Assembly: GCF_000711235.1 (NCBI RefSeq)
Contig: NZ_JOMI01000009.1
Span: forward strand, 558,001-622,000
Direction of reading: 5' to 3'
Source: Prevotella sp. 10(H)
GTDB lineage: Bacteria; Bacteroidota; Bacteroidia; Bacteroidales; Dysgonomonadaceae
DNA length: 64,000 nucleotides
Position numbers and translations under genes: made by a program. Below the pieces are notes generated by a model. That model ran no database searches. It had not been told where the DNA came from and saw only the letters and a program-made list of their open reading frames with translations. Below are positions 29,054 through 37,724 of this stretch, piece after piece (positions within the stretch are counted from its first letter, which is position 1; each line of letters opens with the position of its first letter).

Positions 29054-29872
29054 TTAAAGGAGTTGTTCATCCTTTTCAAAATCTTCGCGTGTCTTTATCA
29101 CAAGTGATTGGTTCACACAATCCCATATACTTACATAGTTTTGCGACATCACAATGTGTTGTTTCCATCCTGCAAATTTTGCATACAGCATCAGCGTACA
29201 TATATCGGTGGGGGTTATAAATTCATTTGTTCCTATAGCGTGAGAATGTACAGAGGCTACAGCTTCCTTTTCATCATCGAATTTTACGGGAATGAGGTTG
29301 CGGTGCAGTTTTTCTTTCTCTACGAGATTGTTATCTTTATCGAACACCATCAGGTAATCGTTGCCGAAAAGGACGACACCTGTTACTTTCGGGGCGGTAA
29401 GTGCATAGACAATTTTTTCCCCGTCTTTGTTTGTAGGAATAAGGTTCAGGCTCGTATTATTATAAGCCTTGAACAAAGTATCCTGCTGGATTTCTTCAAA
29501 AGCTTTGGCCCTTATTGTATATAATTCTTTCTCAAACTTTTTAAAATCCCTTTCTTTAAAATCTATTGTTGCCGTTTCTATGATACTGATGTCGCCGAAA
29601 GAAACAACACCGAGTACCCGTGGCTTTTCTCCTTTCGAAAAGAAGAGGCATTTAGGCCTGTTCTTATCCATAAATGAAAAATAGCCGCCTATTCGCCGAG
29701 GCTCTTTAAAGCTTTTATTAAATATGTCGGTTCCACTCCATGCCGCCATTTCCAGCTGATACAGATATTTCCCTTCGGCAACAATCTCTTCGGCTACTTT
29801 AGTCAGATCCAACTGCCCAAAGGAATTTAGTGAAATCAACAATAGCAGGAGGCTTAATAGTTGTTTCTTCAT
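29054..29872 (-). CDS. Exported protein with a JAMM-like motif
   Basis: A 272-residue protein with a signal peptide (about 1-20, SLNSFGQ). The centre and C-terminal part contain VHSHAIG...ITPTDI: His209, His211, Thr220 and Asp223. That is H-x-H-x8-T-x2-D, one residue longer than the JAMM metalloprotease motif H-x-H-x7-S-x2-D. A conserved-looking W-x-QHIVMSQNYVSIWDC segment follows, as in JAB/MPN proteins. I do not recognise a named family. It may be a metal-dependent peptidase or deubiquitinase-fold protein in the periplasm, or a non-catalytic relative. It has no obvious operon partner; the sigma factor gene starts 260 bp away on the other strand. Confidence 0.7.
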   Translation of the reverse strand: MKKQLLSLLLLLISLNSFGQLDLTKVAEEIVAEGKYLYQLEMAAWSGTDIFNKSFKEPRRIGGYFSFMDKNRPKCLFFSKGEKPRVLGVVSFGDISIIETATIDFKERDFKKFEKELYTIRAKAFEEIQQDTLFKAYNNTSLNLIPTNKDGEKIVYALTAPKVTGVVLFGNDYLMVFDKDNNLVEKEKLHRNLIPVKFDDEKEAVASVHSHAIGTNEFITPTDICTLMLYAKFAGWKQHIVMSQNYVSIWDCVNQSLVIKTREDFEKDEQLL

Positions 29873-30132
29873 TTTTTACCTAATCTTATATTATATTTCA
29901 TAGCAGGCGAAAAATAATCATTCGAAGATAAGACTTATATTTTTTCAACAGAAATGTTCTCTCTCAGATTTTGTAATTATTCGGAGAGATTAACATCATT
30001 ATCGGATTTATTTTTATCTATATTATGATGATAATTAAAATATTGAATAATATATTGTGATATTTTTAAAGACAAGGTTACTAATCATATTAAAATCGTA
30101 AGTATTGAACAATTAATCCGAAATGAAAATTA

Positions 30133-30645
30133 ATGGCAAAGGATAGGAATAAAGAAGAATTTCTTGATATTCTGGAAAATAATATAGGTATAATTATTAA
30201 AATTTCAGGAGCTTACGCGCAAATAAAGCAAGACAGGGAAGACCTGATAAATGATATTATTTTCGAATTATGGAAATCTTATACAAGCTTTCAGGGTAAC
30301 TCGAAAATTTCAACATGGATTTACCGCGTTACTTTAAATATTTCGATGAATTACAAACGGAAGAATATAAAAAAACCGGTGTTTTCTTCATTGAATGAAC
30401 TGAAACAAAATGATATTTCAATATGGCTACAAACAGGACAATACGATTTTTCGGAGCTGGAAATTTTATACAATTGCATCGATAAGTTGAATGAAATGAA
30501 TAAAGCGATCATCCTGCTCTATCTCGACGGCAATTCCTATGATGAAATATCAGAGATAACAGGAATTACAAAAACGAATGTCGGTACGCGAATCAACAGA
30601 ATAAAAGAGGAAATAAGAAATTTAGCAACATCAAAAAATAAATAA
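30133..30645 (+). CDS. RNA polymerase sigma factor (ECF family)
   Basis: A 170-residue ECF sigma factor. Region 2 (about 10-80) includes the QDREDLINDIIFELWKSY and YRVTLNISMNYKRK segments. Region 4 (about 110-165) includes the helix-turn-helix NEMNKAIILLYLDGNSYDEISEITGITKTNVGTR-like block, from which the key EISEITGITKTNV part is visible. It redirects RNA polymerase to a small regulon. The partner gene starts one base after its stop codon. The partner has no standard zinc-binding anti-sigma domain, so the pair may respond to an unknown signal. Confidence 0.92.
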   Translation: MAKDRNKEEFLDILENNIGIIIKISGAYAQIKQDREDLINDIIFELWKSYTSFQGNSKISTWIYRVTLNISMNYKRKNIKKPVFSSLNELKQNDISIWLQTGQYDFSELEILYNCIDKLNEMNKAIILLYLDGNSYDEISEITGITKTNVGTRINRIKEEIRNLATSKNK

Positions 30646-30646
30646 C

Positions 30647-31246
30647 ATGGAACTTACACAATTAGAAAATATATGGCAGGAGTACGATAAGAAACTTTCG
30701 GAGAATACCCGCTTGAATAAAGAGATATTAAAGAAAATGCTGACCGATAAACCGGAAAAGCGGTTAAACCGGATGAAACTAAAAGCAAATTTCAGCTTGT
30801 TTTCTCCTGCAATTCTTCTGGTTATAGTATTGATATCCGGTATTCAATTTCAGACAGGTATAAATTTCTATATAGGATTGGCTCTTTTTTTGGTCGTATA
30901 TATAATGACATATGTATGGGACGTCAGATATTTCTCCATGCTTCGAAAAATCAGCTTATCTGATATTATTCTTATTACTAAGAGAAAGCTTGCAGAACTT
31001 GAAAAATATAGAATCAGAACGACGCGTATACGTTATATCCTCATGCCTCCGGCTATCGTGGGTGTATTCCTTATGCTTTTCCAGATACCGGTATTTAGTA
31101 CAAGATTGATAACAATGTTCGTATTAATGTTTCTAGTCTATATTTTATCCATATATTATTGTTTCAGGTATACGATATATGAGGAATTTAAGAGGCTTAA
31201 GGCAGAGATTGAAGAGATAGAGAGCATAGAAAAGAATAGCGAATGA
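30647..31246 (+). CDS. Membrane protein, probable anti-sigma factor
   Basis: A 199-residue protein whose ATG lies one base after the sigma factor stop codon, so it is translationally coupled. The N-terminus (about 1-45) is polar and helical (LENIWQEYDKKL), the usual place for sigma binding. Four hydrophobic helices follow (about 49-67, 70-90, 125-145 and 148-168), then a charged coiled tail (EEFKRLKAEIEEIESIEKN). No HxxxCxxC zinc motif is present. The genetic pairing suggests an anti-sigma factor anchored in the inner membrane. No other family is recognised. Nothing shows how it would sense a signal. Confidence 0.72.
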   Translation: MELTQLENIWQEYDKKLSENTRLNKEILKKMLTDKPEKRLNRMKLKANFSLFSPAILLVIVLISGIQFQTGINFYIGLALFLVVYIMTYVWDVRYFSMLRKISLSDIILITKRKLAELEKYRIRTTRIRYILMPPAIVGVFLMLFQIPVFSTRLITMFVLMFLVYILSIYYCFRYTIYEEFKRLKAEIEEIESIEKNSE

Positions 31247-31260
31247 GATTAATTGAAAAA

Positions 31261-31301
31261 TCTGTTACTTTTGTTACCTTTTAACTAAATATGGTTAAAA
31301 A
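31261..31301 (+). repeat. 41-bp dispersed repeat, copy A
   Basis: A 41-bp sequence containing GTTACTTTTGTTACC followed by TTAAC...GTTAA arms. It matches copy B at 52137-52177 in 36 of 41 positions, and its first 23 bases equal those of copy C at 52270. It sits between the anti-sigma gene and the sialate O-acetylesterase gene. A 16-base partial copy (TCTGTTACTTTTTAAC) follows at 31383-31398. The function is unknown. Confidence 0.7.
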
Positions 31302-31514
31302 ATGCAAATAAATTAAGGATGATCCATTGTATAGGTGTCGTAAAAGAGGTATTAATTGTTCATTGTCAATTATTAATTTACTTCTGTTACTTTTTAACAA
31401 TTTGCAATTAATCAACTGATAGAATTTTTAAAGTAATTCTTTATTTATTGAATACTAATTTGTTAAAATAAATTTTTAATACTTATTTTACATGATCTAA
31501 TATCACATTACATT

Positions 31515-33458
31515 ATGAAAAAAACGTTATCTATTCTAATTCTATGCTTTTTTAGCTTTACAGTGCCCGCTCTGTATGCAGAGGTGAAGCTGCCGCACAT
31601 TTTTTCGGACAACATGATGTTTCAGCGAGATAAACCCATAAATGTATGGGGATGGGCAGATAAAAATGAAAGTGTCGAGATCAGCTTTATGGATCAGAAG
31701 AAGAAAGTGAAAGCCGACAAAAACGGTAAATGGACTGTTACGCTTTCTCCTGTAGCCTACGGCGGGCCTTACACGATGGATGTCAAGGGTAAGAACAACA
31801 GTATTACACTGAAAAATATCCTTGTCGGTGAAGTATGGCTTTGTTCCGGTCAATCGAATATGGAGTGGCAGGTGAAAAGTACAATGAACGCTAAAGAAGA
31901 GATCAGTACTGCCGATTATCCGCAAATCAGGTCTTTCAATGTTGTGAAGGATATGAGTATGAGGCCTAAAGATGATCTGAATGGAACATGGGAAGTTTGT
32001 TCTCCTGAGACTGTTGGTGATTTCACGGCAGTAGGTTACTTCTTTGCCCGCAAGCTTTATCAGGAGCTGAATATCCCTATCGGCATCATCCATTCATCGT
32101 GGGGAGGTACGGATATTGAAACATGGACCAGCCCCGATTCTTTTGCCAAACTGGGAAATATATTTAAAGACCGGTATAAGAATGTGAATATAACAGACCT
32201 CGATAAGTCTGCCAAAGATAGCGAAGAAGGTAAAAAAGCCTATGAGCAAGCCTTGCAAAATGAGCAGGGTATGAAAGAACAGTGGTTCAGTCCGGCCTAT
32301 AATACCAGTTCTTGGAAAAAGATGCCTGTTCCGGGATTGTGGAAAGGAGAGGAAGCTTCGTTGGATGGTACTATATGGTTCAGGTACGCTATTGATTTAC
32401 CTGCAGATATTGGCGATAAGGAAGCAACATTAGAGTTCGGGCCTATCGATGACAATGACATAACATGGGTGAATGGCATTAAAATAGGAGAAACTTTCGG
32501 GAGCAATACCGACAGGGTATATAATGTTCCTGCTAATGTGTTTAAAGGAGGACAAAATACTATAACGGTAAAGATTACCGATACCGGCGGTCCCGGCGGT
32601 TTTTGGGGCAAGCCGGAAACTTTAGTATTGAAAGCAGGAGGCAAGTCTTATCCTTTAGCAGGGGATTGGGCTTATAAAGTAGGAGTGAATAAAAAGGATT
32701 ATAATATTGTCGACTACTCTCCTAATATGTATTCGTCATTATTGTACAATGCTATGATAAACCCTGTCATTAAGTTCGGCATCAAAGGAGCGATATGGTA
32801 TCAGGGAGAAAATAATGCCAGCCAAGCCTATAACTACCGCACTCTGTTCCCTAATATGATAAACGACTGGAGAACTAAATGGGGTTATGAGTTCCCGTTC
32901 TACTGGGTGCAACTGGCAAACTTTATGGCGAAGGATGCAGAACCTAAGGATAGTGATTGGGCAGAACTAAGGGAAGCACAGACAATGACCTTATCGTTAC
33001 CGAAAACAGGCGAAGCAGTAATTACCGATATAGGTGAAGCTTACGATATTCATCCGCGCAATAAACAGGATGTGGGGCTTCGTCTTGCTCTGAATGCATT
33101 GTATAAAGATTACGGCAAAACCGACGTGGTATATTCCGGCCCTACATTCAAAGCTATGGAAATAAAGGGTAATAAAGCTGTAATTAGCTATGACAATATA
33201 GGTAAAGGATTGAAGACTACCAGCAAATACGGCTATGTGGAAGGCTTTGCTATTGCCGGATCGGATAATAAGTTCGTATGGGCAAAAGCGTATATAGATG
33301 GAGATAAGGTTGTTGTGTATTCTGATAATATATCCAATCCTGTATCAGTACGCTACAGTTGGTCGAATAATCCGGATGTGAACCTTTTCAATGTAGAGGA
33401 TTTGCCGGCAGCACCGTTCCGTACAGATAAGCAGAAAGGTATCACACAAAGAGATTGA
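31515..33458 (+). CDS. Sialate O-acetylesterase family protein
   Basis: A 647-residue exported esterase with a signal peptide (about 1-22). The SGNH-type catalytic blocks are present: block I GQSNME with Ser114, block III WYQGENN, and the DIHP block near residue 513 with the catalytic Asp-x-x-His. The core is interrupted by an insert (about 250-380) that looks like a GH2-type jelly-roll sugar-binding domain (TIWFRYAIDLP, WVNGIKIGETFG). It removes acetyl groups from sialic acids or from xylan or pectin-like sugars. It ends at a strong terminator. Its partner in the window is the GH2 beta-galactosidase; together they could process acetylated glycans, which is inference. Confidence 0.93.
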   Translation: MKKTLSILILCFFSFTVPALYAEVKLPHIFSDNMMFQRDKPINVWGWADKNESVEISFMDQKKKVKADKNGKWTVTLSPVAYGGPYTMDVKGKNNSITLKNILVGEVWLCSGQSNMEWQVKSTMNAKEEISTADYPQIRSFNVVKDMSMRPKDDLNGTWEVCSPETVGDFTAVGYFFARKLYQELNIPIGIIHSSWGGTDIETWTSPDSFAKLGNIFKDRYKNVNITDLDKSAKDSEEGKKAYEQALQNEQGMKEQWFSPAYNTSSWKKMPVPGLWKGEEASLDGTIWFRYAIDLPADIGDKEATLEFGPIDDNDITWVNGIKIGETFGSNTDRVYNVPANVFKGGQNTITVKITDTGGPGGFWGKPETLVLKAGGKSYPLAGDWAYKVGVNKKDYNIVDYSPNMYSSLLYNAMINPVIKFGIKGAIWYQGENNASQAYNYRTLFPNMINDWRTKWGYEFPFYWVQLANFMAKDAEPKDSDWAELREAQTMTLSLPKTGEAVITDIGEAYDIHPRNKQDVGLRLALNALYKDYGKTDVVYSGPTFKAMEIKGNKAVISYDNIGKGLKTTSKYGYVEGFAIAGSDNKFVWAKAYIDGDKVVVYSDNISNPVSVRYSWSNNPDVNLFNVEDLPAAPFRTDKQKGITQRD

Positions 33459-33477
33459 GTTCACTATTGAAATAGAA

Positions 33478-33512
33478 ATCGCCCCTTTACAAGATGTAAT
33501 GGGGCGATTTTG
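33478..33512. terminator. Terminator between acetylesterase and DUF3332 genes
   Basis: A 13-bp stem with one mismatch (ATCGCCCCTTTAC at 33478-33490, GTAATGGGGCGAT at 33496-33508) and a 5-nt loop is followed by TTTTG on the plus strand. It serves the convergent genes and may work in both directions. Confidence 0.85.
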
Positions 33513-33533
33513 TATCCGATAGAACTATTCTGC

Positions 33534-34079
33534 TTATTTTGCAGCTAGGAACATTGCACTTTCTACAGACTGGCGAAGAGCTAAAACACCATTGTTTGAA
33601 AGCTCTACACTACGTTCTTTTCCGTCAGGGAGATAAACGATAGCGTTCTTCTCATCTTCGAACTTAAGTATCTTTGTAGATTCTCCGTTTGCGACAGCGC
33701 TCCATGTGTTTGAAGCTTTGTCATATACAAGTTCCATTTCTTGTCCTTCTTCATTCTGTATCTTGTATCCATTGTCTAAAGTTTCAACTGTATAGACTCC
33801 GTTTTCTCCATTTACTTTCTTTACTATACCCGCTTCTACAGGATTCTCTCCCGACCAGAACTCAATCGAGTTGATTACAAGGATATCGGCCAGTATACAT
33901 ACTTCGTAAACAGGCACAATCCATAGAGCAAAGAAAATCACTTCGTTAACGAACTTGTTGTCTATTGTCTGATTCCAAGCCAATACTTTCTTAGATAAGT
34001 TGAAAGAACCGATGCATGAACTGAATAATAGCGCGCCGGCTAATGTGATTGTAGCTACTGATATAAATCTCTTTTTCAT
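33534..34079 (-). CDS. DUF3332 family lipoprotein-like protein
   Basis: A 181-residue protein when started at the ATG at 34079 (MKKRFISVATIT); an upstream ATG at 34109 is less likely because it places extra polar residues before the signal. The lipobox-like LLFSSCIGSFNL follows (Cys near 22). A hydrophobic segment NEVIFFALWIVPVYEVCILADILVI lies at about residues 43-67, typical of DUF3332. The C-terminal half is beta-rich and soluble. Function is unknown. It is convergent with the acetylesterase and followed by xerD on the same strand (69 bp gap). Confidence 0.85.
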   Translation of the reverse strand: MKKRFISVATITLAGALLFSSCIGSFNLSKKVLAWNQTIDNKFVNEVIFFALWIVPVYEVCILADILVINSIEFWSGENPVEAGIVKKVNGENGVYTVETLDNGYKIQNEEGQEMELVYDKASNTWSAVANGESTKILKFEDEKNAIVYLPDGKERSVELSNNGVLALRQSVESAMFLAAK

Positions 34080-34148
34080 AAATTTGTGTTGTGAATTATT
34101 AAACATCATAACAAAGATATAATAAAACAGATTAAAAGGACCTAATAT

Positions 34149-35048
34149 TCACTTTTTATTGCGTGGGTGATGCTCGATGATTTCCTGCCGCAGATACTCC
34201 CTGTCCATATGCGTATATATCTCGGTAGTCGTAATCTTTTCATGTCCCAGCATCAGCTGTATTGCTCTGATATTTGCCCCGCCTTCCAATAAATGGGTGG
34301 CAAATGAATGACGGAATGTATGCGGACTTATCGTCTTTTTTATCCCCGCCATATCTGCATACTGCTTTATAAAATGGAAGACCATAATACGCGATATGGC
34401 AGTTCCCCGTTTGCTGAGGAATAAAATGTCTTCAGAGCCTTTTTTAACTTCTGTTTCCCGGCGATAGTATAAATACTTTTCAATCTCATTTATCGCAGCA
34501 GGAGATATAGGTACCAGTCTTTGCTTGCTACCTTTACCTTCTACCTTTATAAAGCCTTCATCGAAGAACAGGTCTGAAAACTTCAGTTTAGTCAACTCGG
34601 AAATGCGAAGTCCGCAACTGTAAAGTACTTCCAGTATAGCCCTGTTTCTCTGTCCTTCTTTGGTAGACAGGTCTATGACCGACATTAGCTTTTCTATCTC
34701 ATCAAGTGAAAGTACGGTAGGGAGTTTAAGTCCTATCTTCGGCGTTTCCAGCAATTCTGTCGGGTCTGTTTGCATATATCCGTCCAATATGAGAAAATTA
34801 TAGAAAGATTTTATTCCCGATATTATCCTTGCAACCGACCGTGCATTTATGTCCAGATCGTAAAGTTGGGCGATGAATTGTTGCAGATCATTCAGTTTCA
34901 CATCTTCAACTTTCAGCCCTTCATTCTCGAGAAAGCCTGACAGTTTTTCCAGATCGGTCATATAGGCATCTATTGAGTTAGTCGATAGAGACCTTTCGAG
35001 AAGTAGGTAATTCCGGTATTTCTTAACTATATTATCTTTTGTTGTCAT
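34149..35048 (-). CDS. xerD: Tyrosine recombinase XerD
   Basis: A 299-residue site-specific recombinase. The N-terminal core-binding domain (about 1-90) precedes the catalytic domain with Arg in YSCGLRISEL, Lys in GKGSKQRLVP, the HTFRHSFATHLL box and a final HEKITTTEIYTH block carrying the Tyr nucleophile; all key residues are present. With XerC it resolves chromosome dimers at dif during cell division. The gene is divergent (77 bp) from a FtsB/DivIC-like gene, with back-to-back -7 promoter boxes between them. No dif-like site was recognised here. Confidence 0.94.
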   Translation of the reverse strand: MTTKDNIVKKYRNYLLLERSLSTNSIDAYMTDLEKLSGFLENEGLKVEDVKLNDLQQFIAQLYDLDINARSVARIISGIKSFYNFLILDGYMQTDPTELLETPKIGLKLPTVLSLDEIEKLMSVIDLSTKEGQRNRAILEVLYSCGLRISELTKLKFSDLFFDEGFIKVEGKGSKQRLVPISPAAINEIEKYLYYRRETEVKKGSEDILFLSKRGTAISRIMVFHFIKQYADMAGIKKTISPHTFRHSFATHLLEGGANIRAIQLMLGHEKITTTEIYTHMDREYLRQEIIEHHPRNKK

Positions 35049-35067
35049 TCCTATCCGAATATGCTTA

Positions 35068-35083
35068 CAAATATATATCTTTG
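35068..35083. promoter_or_regulatory. Back-to-back promoter -7 boxes of xerD and ftsB-like genes
   Basis: On the minus strand TATATTTG (35068-35075) and on the plus strand TATCTTTG (35076-35083) both fit TAnnTTTG and touch each other. They lie 20 bp before xerD and 43 bp before the FtsB-like start. The matching -33 boxes are poor on both sides. The two RNA polymerases would compete, giving mutually exclusive transcription; that is inference. Confidence 0.5.
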
Positions 35084-35125
35084 TAAGGTGAGTTTCACCA
35101 TTAGCGGTTTAATCTCTTTATAGTT

Positions 35126-35428
35126 ATGGGAATTTTCAGGACAGTATTCAATTATCTTATCAGCAGATATACAAAAGTACAATTATTGATAATTGTAGCC
35201 ATCGTCGTTTTCGGCTTTTTTATCAGCGAGAGCAGTATTTTTGCACGCTTCAGCTACGATGCCAAGATAATGGAGCTTAACGACCAGATAGAGCATTACC
35301 GCGAAAAGACAGTCGAAGATAGGCAAAAATTACAGGAGCTTCAGTCCGACAAAGACCATATAGAAAAGTTTGCCCGCGAAAACTACCTTATGAAGAAAGC
35401 AGATGAGGATGTTTTCATTATAGAATGA
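35126..35428 (+). CDS. FtsB/DivIC-like cell division protein
   Basis: A 100-residue bitopic protein. It has a short cytoplasmic N-terminus, one membrane helix (about 18-36, VQLLIIVAIVVFGFFI) and a periplasmic coiled coil (about 50-85, MELNDQIEHYREKTVEDRQ; LQELQSDKDHIEKFA). It ends with ARENYLMKKADEDVF, the conserved tail of the septum-formation initiator family. It links FtsL and FtsQ at the division site. The next gene, a small membrane protein, starts 7 bp later. Confidence 0.9.
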   Translation: MGIFRTVFNYLISRYTKVQLLIIVAIVVFGFFISESSIFARFSYDAKIMELNDQIEHYREKTVEDRQKLQELQSDKDHIEKFARENYLMKKADEDVFIIE

Positions 35429-35435
35429 ATTTTTG

Positions 35436-35786
35436 ATGAAGATAAATCCTAAAGTAAAAAATACGATCTTCCAGATATCGGCGCTTCTTATTCTTCTTGC
35501 TGCTGTCATCTACAGTCTCGATGTTACTATAGCCAAATATGTAATGGCAACAGGCGTGTTGGGATTCACGGTTACAACTATCACTACACCTTATCCCGGA
35601 AAAAGTATCAGGGGGAAACGTCTTTTTAATATTCAGGTATTTGCTTTAATACTCATGATTGTTTCTACCGTTCTTCTCTTTAAAGACATTAGCGGCTGGG
35701 TTGTAACATTACTTATCGCAGCTGTTCTGACTCTCTATTCGAATATTGCTATGTCGAAAGTCTATAAAAAAGAACAAGAAGAATAG
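35436..35786 (+). CDS. Small membrane protein downstream of ftsB-like gene
   Basis: A 116-residue protein when started at the ATG at 35436 (MKINPK); the TTG at 35433 is rejected. It has four hydrophobic helices (about 8-26, 30-45, 62-80 and 86-105) and a basic tail (SKVYKKEQEE). No named family is recognised. It lies 7 bp after the FtsB/DivIC-like gene, so they are co-transcribed. Similar pairs are common in Bacteroidota, but a division role is inference. Confidence 0.75.
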   Translation: MKINPKVKNTIFQISALLILLAAVIYSLDVTIAKYVMATGVLGFTVTTITTPYPGKSIRGKRLFNIQVFALILMIVSTVLLFKDISGWVVTLLIAAVLTLYSNIAMSKVYKKEQEE

Positions 35787-35792
35787 TTTCAA

Positions 35793-36698
35793 TTACTGAT
35801 TCATGTTAATTATAGGCTTCAGGTAAAGCACATAATTTTTGAAATCAAAGACTAAAGTAAAGTTCTCAAAAAAAGTACATCCTATAAGATTATCAATAGT
35901 TTTACCTTTTGATATTATTTCAATATTCTCAGTTATACCAATATTCTTATTACATATATAGTTACTACCGATTTTTACAGTGTCGGCTAATAAGAAATGT
36001 CCGGTAAATTTTTTCCAGCCGGAATAAATTCCATATGCTTTCTCTGATTTAGTATAATCTAAGTCAGGAAAAACTCCACTATGCGACAAGAATGTACTAT
36101 TAAATCCTGTATCAATAAGCGATAACAAGCTTATACTTTTGCCTTGGATACTTATGGTTACAGGTACATATATATCTTTGTCTTTTTTTATAATAGGAAC
36201 ACTTTCGTACCCTTGCAGATCATCTGTATTATCCAATATCCTTATGTATTTTTGATTAAAGGAAAGTTCCATTATTGTGCCCTCGAAAAAATTCCATCCT
36301 AACAAAACTCTTGGTGCGGAAAGATCGTCGTCAGGGGTACGTCTTCCAATATTCCAAGATACGAACTTGACTCGTTCCGTAAATATTTCAGAATATCCAC
36401 AGGTTGCTACGCTCAAGGAATCTTTATATTGTAAATATTTTTTTTCTAAGCTCTTAGGGAAAGTTACTCCATCTGCCCCCGTATCGAATATAGCAAATAG
36501 TGTATCCTTTCCGTTTATGCATATATCAAATGATATTATTTGCCAATCGTAATCATAACAGATTGGGATTTCGATACCTTGAAAAGGGATGTCTTCCTTC
36601 TCGGTTGAATTCTTCTTTTGTGTTTCTTTTGATGAGCAGCTAAAAGAAATAAACGAAGTGCTTAGTATTAAGATAATATATATCCATTGTTTTTTCAT
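35793..36698 (-). CDS. Retropepsin-like aspartic protease lipoprotein
   Basis: A 301-residue lipoprotein when started at the ATG at 36698; the lipobox is FISFSCSS (Cys near 20). Two aspartic-protease-like halves are visible. The first has FAIFDTGADG with the D-T-G triad (about residue 71) and closes with LGWNFFEGTIMELSF. The second has LSLIDTGFNST (about residue 194) and closes with IGCTFFENFTLVFDF. This is the tandem retropepsin-like architecture seen in Bacteroidota. It probably acts as a membrane-anchored periplasmic protease; no substrate is known. It is convergent with the small membrane protein gene, 7 bp apart. Confidence 0.86.
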   Translation of the reverse strand: MKKQWIYIILILSTSFISFSCSSKETQKKNSTEKEDIPFQGIEIPICYDYDWQIISFDICINGKDTLFAIFDTGADGVTFPKSLEKKYLQYKDSLSVATCGYSEIFTERVKFVSWNIGRRTPDDDLSAPRVLLGWNFFEGTIMELSFNQKYIRILDNTDDLQGYESVPIIKKDKDIYVPVTISIQGKSISLLSLIDTGFNSTFLSHSGVFPDLDYTKSEKAYGIYSGWKKFTGHFLLADTVKIGSNYICNKNIGITENIEIISKGKTIDNLIGCTFFENFTLVFDFKNYVLYLKPIINMNQ

Positions 36699-36885
36699 TT
36701 CAGTATAGAATAGTATTTTAGGCATTAAAGAGATAGAATATATTATTTACTTTCGTATTTCAAATCTAACAAAATTATTAAATAATTCGTTCTCATTTTA
36801 CCTTATTTTATTCCCAGAATGGATAATGTGCCGGTTTTTAAAGAATCACCGGCTAACAGCTTCCTCAATATAGATAATCCAAAAC

Positions 36886-36916
36886 TCTGCTCCTAACAAA
36901 AAAAGCACTATATTTG
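36886..36916 (+). promoter_or_regulatory. Promoter of the NYN/OST-HTH gene
   Basis: TCTG at 36886-36889 (-33; three of four bases match TTTG) is separated by 19 bp from TATATTTG at 36909-36916, a full match to TAnnTTTG. The ATG at 36939 follows 22 bp downstream, giving a short leader. Confidence 0.55.
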
Positions 36917-36938
36917 ATACAAATAAATATCACAATAT

Positions 36939-37694
36939 ATGATAGCTAAATCAGACTTGAAACTGGCGGTACTTATCGATGCCGATAACATCCCGTATTC
37001 GAATATAAAAGGTATGCTGGACGAAATCACAAAATTCGGAATACCTACGATCAAACGTATTTACGGCGACTGGACGAAGCCGACGGTTTCAGGCTGGAAG
37101 CAACCTTTACTTGAGCATGCAATCACTCCCATTCAGCAATATAGTTATACTACAGGCAAGAACGCTACTGATTCAGCTATGATTATCGATGCAATGGATA
37201 TTTTGCATAGCGACAAAGTCGATGGCTTTTGCCTCGTATCCAGCGACAGCGATTTTACACGGCTGGCAGTAAGGCTTCGCGAATCCGGCATGTTTGTGCT
37301 GGGAATAGGGGAGAAGAAGACGCCTAATCCGTTCATCGTTGCCTGTGATAAATTTATCTACATAGAAATAATTGAAGATTCCGACAGTCAGCAGAATACA
37401 GTCGATTCGGAAGCTCCTGTAAAAACGAAGAGCCCTAATATAGAGCCTGTAAACAAAAAACTTCTTCAGTTGCTGAAGAGTACTATCCGCGATGTGGCAG
37501 ATGATGACGGATGGGCTTATCTGGGTGAAGTAGGTAACCTTATAATGAAGAAACGCCCTGATTTCGATGCACGTAATTATGGCTTTCCTAAGTTGACTCC
37601 TCTTATAAAATCGCAGAAAAAGGTGTTCGAAATCGATGAACGGGATATTGATAAGAGCCGCACAAAACTTATTTATGTAAAAGTAAAAGAATAG
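36939..37694 (+). CDS. NYN domain/OST-HTH protein (putative RNase)
   Basis: A 251-residue protein. The N-terminal NYN domain (PIN-like nuclease fold, about 1-145) has the acidic residues LIDADNIP, DSAMIIDAMDIL and SSDSDFTRL expected for metal-dependent RNA cleavage. The C-terminal OST-HTH (LOTUS) domain (about 165-250) has WAYLGEVGNLI and PDFDARNYGFPKLTPLI, typical of RNA (G-quadruplex) binding. Together they match the LabA-like/MARF1-like architecture. It probably acts on RNA in the cytoplasm. It is monocistronic with a clear promoter box. The target RNA is unknown. Confidence 0.91.
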   Translation: MIAKSDLKLAVLIDADNIPYSNIKGMLDEITKFGIPTIKRIYGDWTKPTVSGWKQPLLEHAITPIQQYSYTTGKNATDSAMIIDAMDILHSDKVDGFCLVSSDSDFTRLAVRLRESGMFVLGIGEKKTPNPFIVACDKFIYIEIIEDSDSQQNTVDSEAPVKTKSPNIEPVNKKLLQLLKSTIRDVADDDGWAYLGEVGNLIMKKRPDFDARNYGFPKLTPLIKSQKKVFEIDERDIDKSRTKLIYVKVKE

Positions 37695-37724
37695 GCATTT
37701 ACAGTCTGTTTTCCAACTTCAATA

